Shown here piece by piece: positions 9,413 through 17,144 of a stretch of DNA of 64,000 bases. Source of the DNA: Microvirga arvi (lineage in GTDB: Bacteria > Pseudomonadota > Alphaproteobacteria > Rhizobiales > Beijerinckiaceae); contig NZ_JAFEMD010000027.1 of the NCBI RefSeq assembly GCF_016892765.1, positions 1-64,000 of the forward strand, written 5' to 3'. The translations under genes were made by a program, and so were the position numbers. Under the pieces are notes generated by a model that was not told where the DNA came from, did no database searches, and saw only the letters and a program-made list of their open reading frames with translations. Position 1 is the first letter of the stretch. Each line of letters begins with the position of its first letter.

Positions 9413-9436
9413 GGATTGATTCTCCTGTTCTTCACT

Positions 9437-10171
9437 TCAATGGGATGCCGCGCGCATCGGCTTCTTCTTCGCCGTCACGCCGAGATGCTGTTCGAGGGCC
9501 GTCGGGTCCTCGATGAGTGCCCTGCTCGAGCTCGCATGGACGATCGCGCCACGATCGAGAATGAGCGCGCTGTCGGTGACGCCGAGAATCTTCTGGGCAT
9601 GCTGCTCGACCACGATCGCCGACATGCCCTCCCCGCGAATGATCCGCGTCAGGGCCGCGAGCAGTTCCTCGATGATGATGGGTGCTAAGCCCTCCGTCGG
9701 CTCGTCCAGCAGCAGGAGCTTGGGATTGAGCACGAGCGCACGGGCGACCGCCAGCATCTGCTGCTCGCCGCCGGAGAGCTGATTTCCCAGATTGGACCGG
9801 CGCTCCTTGAGGCGCGGAAACATCTCGTAGACCCGGTTCACGTGCCAGGGGCCCGGACGAGCCACAGCCGTCAGATTTTCTTCGACGGTAAGGGATTTGA
9901 AGATGTTCCGCTCCTGCGGAACCCAGCCGATTCCGGCCAGAGCGCGCTTGTCGGAGCGGGTCGCCGTCAGGTCCTTACCCCCGAACATGATCGAGCCGCC
10001 GCGCTGGCGGGTCACACCGATGATGGTGTTGAGGAGCGTCGTCTTGCCCGTGCCGTTGCGGCCGAGCACGGCCAGGGATTCGCCGGGCTTGAGATGCAGA
10101 TCGATGTTCGAGATGACGACAGCATCGCCATAGCCTGCGGAGACCTGCTGCAGGGTGAGAAGATCACTCAT
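9437..10171 (-). CDS. livF: Branched-chain-type ABC transporter ATP-binding protein LivF
   Basis: This is the second ATPase of a liv-type (HAAT) importer. The 244-residue form starts at the ATG at 10171 (MSDLLTLQQVSAGYG) and overlaps the livG stop by 8 bp, which suggests translational coupling. Walker A is GRNGTGKTT near residues 36-44, the ABC signature is LSGGEQQM near 135-142, and Walker B is LLLLDEPTEGL near 155-165. With LivG it powers LivHM. The cargo is probably an aromatic acid, judged by the surrounding catabolic genes. Confidence 0.92.
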   Translation of the reverse strand: MSDLLTLQQVSAGYGDAVVISNIDLHLKPGESLAVLGRNGTGKTTLLNTIIGVTRQRGGSIMFGGKDLTATRSDKRALAGIGWVPQERNIFKSLTVEENLTAVARPGPWHVNRVYEMFPRLKERRSNLGNQLSGGEQQMLAVARALVLNPKLLLLDEPTEGLAPIIIEELLAALTRIIRGEGMSAIVVEQHAQKILGVTDSALILDRGAIVHASSSRALIEDPTALEQHLGVTAKKKPMRAASH

Positions 10172-10916
10172 CGACACTCTCCCCGAGATAGACGGCGCGG
10201 ACCCTCGGGTCGGTCGAGACCTCCTCGACCGTGCCTTCCGTGAACAGCGCACCGTTGACCAGAACCGAGATGCGGTCTGCAAAGCTGAAAACGAGATCCA
10301 TGTCGTGCTCGATCAGAAGAACGGACACGTCCCGCGGGAGCGCCGCCACCGTTGCGAGCAGCTCGTGCCGCTCCGCTTCCGGCACGCCGGCAGCAGGCTC
10401 GTCGAGCAGAAGCACCCGCGGCCGGCAGGCGAAAGCCACCGCGATCTCCAGAAGGCGCTGCTTGCCATAGGCCAGGTTCGATGTGCGCTCGTCGAGCACA
10501 TCCATGAGGCGGAAGCGCTGCGCGACCTCGACGATCTCGTCGACTATCTCGTGCTTCCTGCCGGTCACGCGCCACCAGTCGCGCCCTCCTCCCAGGCGTT
10601 CGGACACCGCAAGCCCGATGGTCTCGAGCGGCGTCATGGCCGGGAAGAGCTGGTTGATCTGGAACGTGCGGGCAAGCCCCCGCTGCACCCGCAGTTCCGA
10701 CCTCAGGCCCGTGATCTCCTGCCCTTCCAGAAAAATCTGCCCCGATGTCGGTTTGAGAACCCCGGTGAGCAGATTGATGAAGGTCGTCTTGCCGGCGCCG
10801 TTCGGACCGATGAGAGCATGGCGAGCGCCCTGCTCCAGCTTGAACGACACATTGTCTGTGGCCTGGAGGCCGCCGAAGCGCTTGACGAGACCTTTCGTTT
10901 CGAGAGCGATGGCCAT
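10164..10916 (-). CDS. livG: Branched-chain-type ABC transporter ATP-binding protein LivG
   Basis: This 250-residue ATPase is the partner of LivF. The ATG at 10916 directly follows the livM stop and gives MAIALETKGLVKRFGG; a longer frame upstream would overlap livM. Walker A is GPNGAGKTT near residue 38-46. Walker B, RVLLLDEPAAG, lies near 160-170. The segment AYGKQRLLEIA replaces the usual LSGGQ-type signature, as is common in LivG proteins. It acts at the inner face of the cytoplasmic membrane. Confidence 0.92.
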   Translation of the reverse strand: MAIALETKGLVKRFGGLQATDNVSFKLEQGARHALIGPNGAGKTTFINLLTGVLKPTSGQIFLEGQEITGLRSELRVQRGLARTFQINQLFPAMTPLETIGLAVSERLGGGRDWWRVTGRKHEIVDEIVEVAQRFRLMDVLDERTSNLAYGKQRLLEIAVAFACRPRVLLLDEPAAGVPEAERHELLATVAALPRDVSVLLIEHDMDLVFSFADRISVLVNGALFTEGTVEEVSTDPRVRAVYLGESVDE

Positions 10917-10917
10917 G

Positions 10918-11952
10918 TCAGATCTCCCGAGCGGAGGTTGCCGGCAGCGGCTCATTGCTTTTCGTGGTCCGGCCGGCCATGCCCTTCCAGAGAGTTCTCA
11001 CACGCTCCGTCAGCCGCTCGCGTCCGGCGAGCACGATGATGACGAGGATCAGGCCGATCCAGAACTGCCAGTATTGCGGCGTCCAGGCCGAGATGACGTC
11101 CTGCAGCACCTTGAAGACGATGGCGCCGATGAGGCCGCCATAGAGATATCCGACGCCGCCGATCACAAGCACCAGCATCACGTCAGCAGACCGGTGAAAG
11201 GCGAGCACGTCTAGGGACACGAACTGGGTTGTCTGGGCCAGCAGTGCGCCGGCCACGCCGGCGTAAGCCGCAGCAAGGGTATAGACCGCCACGAGGCGGC
11301 GATTGACCGGAATGCCGACAGCGCGGGCCCTCAGGGGATTGTCGCGGATCGAGCGCAGCGAGAGGCCGAAGGGCGACACGACGATCCTGCGCGCGAGGAT
11401 GAAGAGCAGGAAGGTCACCGCGAGGCTGTAGGCATAGGCCGTGGTGCCGAAGATATCGAACTCGAACAGGCCGAGGATCGGCCCCATGGAGATGCCCTGG
11501 AGGCCGTCGGCACCGCCCGTGAGCCAGGATGCCTGGTTCGCGACCTCGCCAAGAACGAGCGCCACGCCCAGCGTCACCATCAGCTTGGTGAGATCCGAGC
11601 CGCGCAACACGAGAAAGCTTGTCGCGAAACCGAGGATCGCTGCGGCAATCGCGGCTATCACCAGCCCGAGCAGAGGATCGGCAAATCCGTATTTCGCCAG
11701 AATTCCGGCGGCATAGGCGCCCAGCCCGAAGAAGGCCGCGTGGCCTAGAGATACGATACCGGCATAGCCGAGGATGAGATCGAGGGAGAGCGCGAACAGA
11801 CCGATGATCGCGATCTCGTTGAGGATAAGATGCCGCTCGGGCAGGAAATACAGGGTCGAGGCGGCGATCAGCCAGAAGAGGATCTCGCCAATCCCCCATC
11901 GCCCTCTTCGGACCAGGGTGGTTCTGACATAATCGGCGATGTTCGACGACAT
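10918..11952 (-). CDS. livM: Branched-chain-type ABC transporter permease LivM
   Basis: This permease subunit has about nine membrane segments in 344 residues. The ATG at 11952 has an AGGA site about 10 bp upstream; an alternative start at 11982 would overlap livH. The family segment LGYAGIVSLGHAAFFGLGAY lies near residues 55-75, and the cytoplasmic EAA-like loop is near FGLSLRSIRDNPLRARAVG. The C-terminus is extended and basic. It lies between livH and livG in the operon. Confidence 0.92.
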   Translation of the reverse strand: MSSNIADYVRTTLVRRGRWGIGEILFWLIAASTLYFLPERHLILNEIAIIGLFALSLDLILGYAGIVSLGHAAFFGLGAYAAGILAKYGFADPLLGLVIAAIAAAILGFATSFLVLRGSDLTKLMVTLGVALVLGEVANQASWLTGGADGLQGISMGPILGLFEFDIFGTTAYAYSLAVTFLLFILARRIVVSPFGLSLRSIRDNPLRARAVGIPVNRRLVAVYTLAAAYAGVAGALLAQTTQFVSLDVLAFHRSADVMLVLVIGGVGYLYGGLIGAIVFKVLQDVISAWTPQYWQFWIGLILVIIVLAGRERLTERVRTLWKGMAGRTTKSNEPLPATSAREI

Positions 11953-11971
11953 GGGTTCGGTTCCTGTTGGA

Positions 11972-12847
11972 TCAGCGCGCACGTTCGAACAGCCCCTGCG
12001 GGCGCAGAACGAGAACGACGATCATCAGCGTGTAGATGACGAAGGCACCGACGCTCGGCACGTAGTACTTGCCCGCCACATCGGCGATCCCGAGCAGGAG
12101 CGAGGCCAGAAATGGCCCGGTGATGCTGGTCGTGCCGCCGACCGTGACGACGATCAGGAAGTAGATCATGAACTTGAGCGGGAATGTCGGGTCGAGGCCG
12201 AGAATTTCCGCGCCGAGCGCCCCGCCCAGGCCCGCAAGCCCGGAGCCGAAAGCGAATGTCGCGGCAAAGATCAGGCTCACATTGATGCCGAGCCCGCGAG
12301 CGACGCGGGGATCGTCCACGGCGGCTCTCAGGCGGCTGCCGAAACGGGTCTTGGTCAGGATCAGCTGCAGGACGACCACGAGCGCGCCGCAAATGGCGAT
12401 GATGAAGCTGCGGTAAAGACCGACCTGAACGCCGAGCACATCGATGCGGCCCTGAAGCCACGTCGGAAGCTGGATCAGTTGCTGCTGCGACCCGAAGCTG
12501 TAATCGATGGCGGCCACGGCCATGAAGACGAGGCCGATGGAGAACAGCACCTGATCGAGATGGCTGCGGGTATAGAGCCGCTTGTAGAGGGTTCGCTCGA
12601 GCACCAGGCCGAGAAGAGCCGGGCCGATGAAGGCGAGCGGCAGGGTCGCCAGGAACGGCACGCCCATTCGGTTCATCATTACGGCCGTGATGTAGCCGCC
12701 CGCCATGGCAAAGGCGCCATGGGCGAGATTGACGAAGTTCATCAGGCCGAGCGTGACGGCCAGTCCGCAGGCCAGCACGAACAGCAGCATGCCGTAGGCA
12801 ATGCCATCGAAGAGAATGGTCAGCACCGCGTTCTCCGAAAAACTCAT
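11972..12847 (-). CDS. livH: Branched-chain-type ABC transporter permease LivH
   Basis: This 291-residue permease subunit has eight or so hydrophobic segments and the family motif GLAVTLGLMNFVNLAHGAFA near residues 28-47. It is preceded by a hairpin and by the first binding-protein gene. It starts the livHMGF run, all on the minus strand with tight spacing. Confidence 0.92.
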   Translation of the reverse strand: MSFSENAVLTILFDGIAYGMLLFVLACGLAVTLGLMNFVNLAHGAFAMAGGYITAVMMNRMGVPFLATLPLAFIGPALLGLVLERTLYKRLYTRSHLDQVLFSIGLVFMAVAAIDYSFGSQQQLIQLPTWLQGRIDVLGVQVGLYRSFIIAICGALVVVLQLILTKTRFGSRLRAAVDDPRVARGLGINVSLIFAATFAFGSGLAGLGGALGAEILGLDPTFPLKFMIYFLIVVTVGGTTSITGPFLASLLLGIADVAGKYYVPSVGAFVIYTLMIVVLVLRPQGLFERAR

Positions 12848-12851
12848 GAGA

Positions 12852-12872
12852 GACGCCGCGATGAACGGCGTC
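12852..12872 (-). other. Intercistronic hairpin between binding-protein gene 1 and livH
   Basis: A 7-bp stem, GACGCCG / CGGCGTC, with a 7-nt loop sits in the 41-bp gap between the binding-protein stop codon and the livH start. No T-tract follows. Differential expression of binding protein over permease is the likely role, by inference. Confidence 0.5.
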
Positions 12873-12878
12873 CCTCTG

Positions 12879-13175
12879 GTTGTTGCGCTCAGTTGGCCTT
12901 GGCGGCCTTGACCGGATCCTTGACGTTCGGGATCGTGGCGAACTCCACGTTGTAGAGCTCCCCGTCCTTGCGCTCGACTTTCCGCACATAGATGTTCTGG
13001 ATGATGTCACGCGTCTGCGGGTCGATCGAGACCGGCCCGCGCGGGCTGGTCCAGCTCATCCCCTTCATGGCATCGATCAAGGCCTGGCCGCCCTGGCCGT
13101 TGGTCTTCTTCAGCCCCTCGTAGATCAGGTGCATGCCGTCATAGCCGCCCACCGCCATGAAGTTCGGCCGCATGC
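12879..13175. repeat. 3' identical block of the duplicated binding-protein genes (copy 1; partner 17135-17431)
   Basis: By eye, 297 bp covering the last ~95 codons, the stop codon and 10 bp beyond are identical to 17135-17431. The two copies diverge inside this boundary, starting with a 3-bp indel. Together with the 5' block this brackets a diverged centre. Confidence 0.8.
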
Positions 13176-14064
13176 CGGGATTGGCCTTCTTGAACGCCTC
13201 CACGAACGCCTTGTTCTCGGGGCTGTCATGCGACGCGGAATAGTGCTGCGTCGTGATGGCGCCCAGTGCCACATCGCCCATGCCATTCAGGATGTCGTCG
13301 TCGGTTACGTCGCCGGGGCCGATCAGCTTGACGCCGCTCTTGTCGAGGCCGCGCTCCACGAACTGCTTCATGAACTGTGCGCCGATGCCTGACGGCACGA
13401 ACACGAACAGCGCGTCGGGCTTGGCGTCGGCGACCTTCTGCAGGAAGGGCGAGAAGTCGGGGTTCGCCAAAGGCACCCGCAGATTCTCCACCTGCCCGCC
13501 CTTGGCCGTGAACGCGCCGGTGAAGGCTTTTTCGGCATCGATGCCCGGGCCGTAGTCGGAGACCAGCGTCACCACCTTCTTGATGCCGTTCTGCGAGGCC
13601 CACTCCGCCATCGGCACAGTGGCCTGCGGCAGGGTGAAGCTGGTGCGCACGATGAAGGGCGAGGCCTCCGTGATGGTCGCCGTGGCGGCTGCCATGACGA
13701 CGGCCGGCACCTTCGCCTGGGTGGCGAGCGGCGCTGGAGCAAGAGCCAGCGGTGTTAGGCCGAAGCCTGCCATGACGGCGATCTTGTCGTTGACGATCAG
13801 CTCCTGCGCCAGGCGCTTGGTCACGTCCGCCACGCCCGTGTCGTCCTTGACGATCAGCTGGATCTTCTTGCCCCCCACCGTGTCGCCCTGCTGCTGCATG
13901 TACAGCTTGGCCGCCGCCTCGATCTGCCGCCCCGTCGAGGCAAACGGCCCCGTCATCGGCAGAATCAGCCCGATCTTCACCGCCTCCTGCGCCAGGGCCG
14001 CCCCGCTCACGGCCAGCGTCACCGCCGCGGCGCCCGCAGCCCCTAAAAATGTCCGACGTCGCAT
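12889..14064 (-). CDS. ABC transporter substrate-binding protein (HAAT/LivK type), copy 1
   Basis: This periplasmic binding protein has 391 residues. Its N-terminus MRRRTFLGAAGAAAVTLAVSG resembles a Tat- or Sec-type signal, cleaved near AALAQ. The mature part begins VKIGLILPMTGPFAST, typical of Peripla_BP_6. It is directly upstream of livHMGF. A second copy at 17145-18317 has apparently identical 5' and 3' ends but a diverged middle. The mid-region of about 600 bp, which should line the ligand cleft, holds all the differences. The two copies may therefore serve one transporter with different ligands. The cargo is inferred to be an aromatic acid. Confidence 0.92.
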   Translation of the reverse strand: MRRRTFLGAAGAAAVTLAVSGAALAQEAVKIGLILPMTGPFASTGRQIEAAAKLYMQQQGDTVGGKKIQLIVKDDTGVADVTKRLAQELIVNDKIAVMAGFGLTPLALAPAPLATQAKVPAVVMAAATATITEASPFIVRTSFTLPQATVPMAEWASQNGIKKVVTLVSDYGPGIDAEKAFTGAFTAKGGQVENLRVPLANPDFSPFLQKVADAKPDALFVFVPSGIGAQFMKQFVERGLDKSGVKLIGPGDVTDDDILNGMGDVALGAITTQHYSASHDSPENKAFVEAFKKANPGMRPNFMAVGGYDGMHLIYEGLKKTNGQGGQALIDAMKGMSWTSPRGPVSIDPQTRDIIQNIYVRKVERKDGELYNVEFATIPNVKDPVKAAKAN

Positions 14065-14078
14065 CCTCTTCTCCCTTT
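13780..14078. repeat. 5' identical block of the duplicated binding-protein genes (copy 1; partner 18033-18331)
   Basis: By eye, 299 bp covering the ribosome site, signal peptide and first ~95 codons read the same in both binding-protein genes. Identity stops abruptly on both sides. The matching block at 18033-18331 is in the same orientation, 4253 bp away. Confidence 0.8.
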
Positions 14079-14105
14079 TTCTCTATGGCGTATTCGCCTT
14101 TGCAT

Positions 14106-14867
14106 TCAGGCGCGGATGCGCCTCTTGATGAGCACGGAACCAGGCACGAGATCCATGTCCCTTTGGTTGGTCAGTGCGCGTTCCAGATTGCGATGAGCGA
14201 TGCGGGCATGCTCGCGCATGATCGCTTCGGCGCGGGCCCCCTCCCGCCGCTCGATGGCCGCAAGGACGCAGTGATGCTGGTCCTGCGCTATGGTCAGGAT
14301 GTGGTTCATTTCCGGCGATCGCGACTGCACAGGCACCAGGGCGCTGGGCGAGGCGAACGGCAGCGCGCTCACCCTTTCGAGCTGCCGGGCCAGGGCCTGG
14401 CTGTCGGCCATGCCGATCAGGATGTCATGGAACCGGGCATTCAGCTCTACATAGCGCAACAGGTCGATCTCGGCCTTGTCGCGGCGCACCACCTCGTCCA
14501 TGGCCTCGAGGCAGTCGGCGGCGTTGCGCAGATCCGTCCGGCTGACGCCTCGCTCGGCCGCCAGACGCGCCGCCAGCCCCTCGAGGGTTCCGCGGATCTC
14601 GATGGCCTCGAAGACCTCTTTCTCCGAGAAGGTTTTGACGGAGAAGCCGCCGGATGGGATCGCTTCCAGCAAACCCTCTTCTTCCAGTCGTACGAGAGCC
14701 ATGCGGACCGGCGTCCGGGAAACGCCGAGGCGCTCCACCATCTGCAGCTCGGAGACCCGCTCGCCGGGGTTGAGTTCGCCGCGCAGCACGAGGTCCCGCA
14801 GGGCGAGTTGCGCTCTCACGGTCTGCGTCACCGAGCGGTCGTTGCCTTTCTCCGCGGCCTTGATCAT
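14106..14867 (-). CDS. GntR-family (FadR/FCD-type) transcriptional regulator
   Basis: This 253-residue regulator has an N-terminal winged helix (VRAQLALRDLVLRGEL, then LGVSRTPVRMALVRLEEEGLLE, residues 18-75) and an FCD domain over about 85-235. The helix contains the hallmark SRTPVR. It lies between the Rieske-system reductase and binding-protein copy 1 on the minus strand. It is therefore a good candidate regulator of the demethylase/transport operon, perhaps through the TGTATACA sites upstream of the Rieske gene. Confidence 0.9.
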   Translation of the reverse strand: MIKAAEKGNDRSVTQTVRAQLALRDLVLRGELNPGERVSELQMVERLGVSRTPVRMALVRLEEEGLLEAIPSGGFSVKTFSEKEVFEAIEIRGTLEGLAARLAAERGVSRTDLRNAADCLEAMDEVVRRDKAEIDLLRYVELNARFHDILIGMADSQALARQLERVSALPFASPSALVPVQSRSPEMNHILTIAQDQHHCVLAAIERREGARAEAIMREHARIAHRNLERALTNQRDMDLVPGSVLIKRRIRA

Positions 14868-14903
14868 GGTCTCCCTTCTCTCTTTGCGCTCAAGCTAAGC
14901 ACA

Positions 14904-15878
14904 TCATGCGGCTCTGTCAGCCGTGTCGATCGTGATATCCCCGCCCGCGACCCTGGACACGCAGGTGCAGAGCTTCCTGTTCTCCGCCTTTTCCTCGTCG
15001 CTGAAGAACACATCCCTGTGGTCGACGACCCCCGTCGTCTCGATGATATACAGGGCACAGAGACCGCATTCGCCCCGACGGCAGTCGGAGATCATCGCGA
15101 CACCGGCAGCCTCCAGAGTATCGAGCATGGTCTTGTTCTGAGGAACCTCGACCTCTATCCCGAGCCGGGGGATCTTCACCTTGAAGGCCTCGGTGGCGAA
15201 GCGGCCGCTGTTGCCGAAGGTCTCGAACCGCAGCTGGTCCACGGGTCGGCCGCTCTTCTGCCAAGCACGCTTGGCCGCCTCCAGCATTCCGATGGGGCCG
15301 CAGACATAGAGTTCGCCCCCGGGCGCCAGCCGCGCGATCTCCGCATCAAGGTTTACGCGAGCCCCCTCATCGTCGAGGAACATCTGCAACCGATCGCCCA
15401 CCTGGGCGCGCATCTCATCGGCAAGGGCCATGTCCTGCCGGCTCCGGCAGGCATAGAGCACGCGGAAGTTCGCTCCGGCATGCGCGAGAGCCAGAGCCAT
15501 GGTGAAGATCGGCGTGATGCCAATGCCGCCCGCGAGCAGGAGATATTCCGGCCGCCCCAGGCTCAGATCGAAGTGGTTGCCCGGCGTCGAGATGCTGAGC
15601 TGTGCGCCGGGCGAGAGGTTCCACATGTAGAGCGATCCACCGCGGCTGTCGGGAAGGCGCTTCACGGCGATCCGGTAGAGTCCGTCCGTGCACGGTCCGA
15701 CAACAGAATAGGATCGCACATCCGGCCGCCCCCCGATCTGCACCCCCACATTGATGTGACTTCCCGGCGTCGGAGCAACGAACTCGCCCTCCGGCTCGAT
15801 TTCGAAGAGCCGGATATCCGGGGTGAGGTCCCGCACCGAGCGCAAGATCCCCTTGCCCCATTCGACCTGCTTGCTCAT
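14904..15878 (-). CDS. PDR/VanB-type oxidoreductase (FNR-like domain plus 2Fe-2S ferredoxin)
   Basis: This electron-transfer partner of a Rieske oxygenase passes electrons from NAD(P)H through flavin and a plant-type [2Fe-2S] cluster. The 324-residue form starts at the ATG at 15878, 8 bp after the oxygenase stop, with AGG about 7 bp upstream. An FAD/FMN-binding barrel covers residues 1-105 (RSYSVVGP). A nucleotide-binding part with LLAGGIGITP lies near 112-121. The C-terminal ferredoxin has CRRGECGLC and a later cysteine in LCTC. This domain order is that of vanillate demethylase reductase. The gene adjoins the Rieske gene, so the pair is VanAB-like. Confidence 0.9.
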   Translation of the reverse strand: MSKQVEWGKGILRSVRDLTPDIRLFEIEPEGEFVAPTPGSHINVGVQIGGRPDVRSYSVVGPCTDGLYRIAVKRLPDSRGGSLYMWNLSPGAQLSISTPGNHFDLSLGRPEYLLLAGGIGITPIFTMALALAHAGANFRVLYACRSRQDMALADEMRAQVGDRLQMFLDDEGARVNLDAEIARLAPGGELYVCGPIGMLEAAKRAWQKSGRPVDQLRFETFGNSGRFATEAFKVKIPRLGIEVEVPQNKTMLDTLEAAGVAMISDCRRGECGLCALYIIETTGVVDHRDVFFSDEEKAENRKLCTCVSRVAGGDITIDTADRAA

Positions 15879-15885
15879 CGCGAAC

Positions 15886-16968
15886 CTACTCGGCCGCCTC
15901 GCTGGGCGCATGAGCCACTTGCCCATGCTCGGCTTCCAGCATCGTGTCGATCAGCTTGCGGGCCCAGAGGGCACCGGCATCGATGTTGAGGTTGTAAAAG
16001 GGCAGGCGCGGGTTCTTGTCGATGGCCACCTGCTGCGCCTCGAGCACCACGTGATCCTGGTCGTAGACGCCCTTGCCTTCGTTGACATGGGCCTTGTTGA
16101 TATCGCGCGTCAGCTGCTCGTCGTCCGTGCGGAAGGTTCGCGCGAAGTTCCAGAAATAGTGGCAGCTCTTATCAGTCTCTGGGGTAATAGCTGCCAAGAA
16201 AGCACCATTGACACCCTGCGAGCGGTCCCCCTGCGGAGCGCCGGTCCCGGTTACGGCCACGCCCACGTCCCCGACCACCGTCGAGGGTGCCTGGAAGTAG
16301 ATGATCTGCCACCGGTCCACATGCGCGCCCGGCCTATCGAGCTGCTTCGCCCAGAAGGGCGGCGGCTCAATGTTGATCATCCAGCGGGTCACGGTCGCCG
16401 TACGGTCGGTATGCGTCACATCGAAGGGCGCGCTGGTGATCGCCTCGTCGCCGATACTCCCGGCATGGACATAGGTCTCGTGCGTCAGGTCCATCAGGTT
16501 GTCGATCACGAGCCGGTAATCGCATTTCAGACTGTAGAAGGTGCCGCCTTCGCCGACCCATTCGGTGCCGTCGTTCCAATGGAAATCGGGGATCGTGTCC
16601 GGATTGGCGAGGGCGGGATCTCCGGGCCAAACCCAGACGAGACGATGGCGCTCCTCCACCGGATAGGCGCGCACGCAGGCAGACGGGTTGATGGTCTTCT
16701 GGGCCGGCATGTAGGTGCAGCGACCGGCAGCATTGAAGACGAGGCCATGGTAACCGCAGACCACCTCATCGCCCTTGAGATGCCCCATGGAGAGCGGCAG
16801 CAGGCGGTGCCAGCACGCGTCCTCGAGCACGGCCACCTGACCGTCCGAGCGGCGATAGAGCACCATATCCTTGTTGCAGATCGTCCGAGCCGCCAGCTCA
16901 TGCTTGATCTCATGGCTCCAGGCTGCGGCATACCAGGCGTTCAGCGGAAACAGGCGTGCATCTGTCAT
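15886..16968 (-). CDS. Rieske non-heme iron oxygenase, VanA-like (aromatic O-demethylase)
   Basis: This oxygenase component has 360 residues from the ATG at 16968, which has a GGAGGAAG site. The Rieske motif is CWHR at about residues 46-48 with CGYH about 18 residues later. The mononuclear iron site is in NLMDLTHETYVHAG near 155-168, with the two histidines and a later aspartate. Length and architecture match vanillate O-demethylase VanA and its relatives that act on syringate and 3-O-methylgallate. The reaction would remove a methyl group as formaldehyde and leave the free phenol. Downstream LigAB and Gal enzymes fit a syringate or vanillate route. The exact substrate is inferred. Confidence 0.9.
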   Translation of the reverse strand: MTDARLFPLNAWYAAAWSHEIKHELAARTICNKDMVLYRRSDGQVAVLEDACWHRLLPLSMGHLKGDEVVCGYHGLVFNAAGRCTYMPAQKTINPSACVRAYPVEERHRLVWVWPGDPALANPDTIPDFHWNDGTEWVGEGGTFYSLKCDYRLVIDNLMDLTHETYVHAGSIGDEAITSAPFDVTHTDRTATVTRWMINIEPPPFWAKQLDRPGAHVDRWQIIYFQAPSTVVGDVGVAVTGTGAPQGDRSQGVNGAFLAAITPETDKSCHYFWNFARTFRTDDEQLTRDINKAHVNEGKGVYDQDHVVLEAQQVAIDKNPRLPFYNLNIDAGALWARKLIDTMLEAEHGQVAHAPSEAAE

Positions 16969-16991
16969 CGTCTTCCTCCACGGATGCAAGG

Positions 16992-17022
16992 TGTATACAG
17001 GATTGTGCGTAGAACAATTATA
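16992..17022 (-). promoter_or_regulatory. Promoter -10 and operator-like palindrome upstream of the Rieske gene
   Basis: On the minus strand a perfect TATAAT (17017-17022) lies about 50 bp upstream of the Rieske start. The 8-bp palindrome TGTATACA at 16992-16999 lies just downstream of the expected transcription start. No good -35 is seen at normal spacing, which suggests an activated promoter. GTATAC-centred palindromes are typical for FCD-type GntR regulators. Confidence 0.45.
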
Positions 17023-17085
17023 CAAAGGGCTATTGTGGCCAAATTCCGTTGCTGCAAAGCAACAAACAAGCCCCGATGCAGCTTG

Positions 17086-17095
17086 GTGTATACAC
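17086..17095. promoter_or_regulatory. Second GTATAC palindrome upstream of the Rieske gene
   Basis: GTGTATACAC is a perfect 10-bp palindrome about 95 bp upstream of the first TGTATACA copy. The two copies bracket the Rieske promoter, a layout that would allow repression by looping. Binding by the GntR protein encoded at 14106-14867 is an inference. Confidence 0.4.
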
Positions 17096-17104
17096 AAAAG
17101 AAAA

Positions 17105-17124
17105 GCGCCGCCTTTCAGCGGCGC
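17105..17124 (-). terminator. Rho-independent terminator after binding-protein copy 2
   Basis: A 7-bp perfect stem, GCGCCGC / GCGGCGC, with a 6-nt loop lies 20 bp downstream of the binding-protein stop codon. On the minus strand it is followed by TTTTCTTTT. This separates the binding-protein unit from the Rieske promoter. Confidence 0.8.
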
Positions 17125-17144
17125 CTCACGTCCTGTTGTTGCGC

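Noticed and set aside
14049-15989. A very long plus-strand open frame (646 codons) opposite the GntR and reductase genes
   Set aside because: It runs antisense to two well-supported genes, has no family resemblance and shows the usual GC-rich codon shadow. The minus-strand genes explain the region fully.
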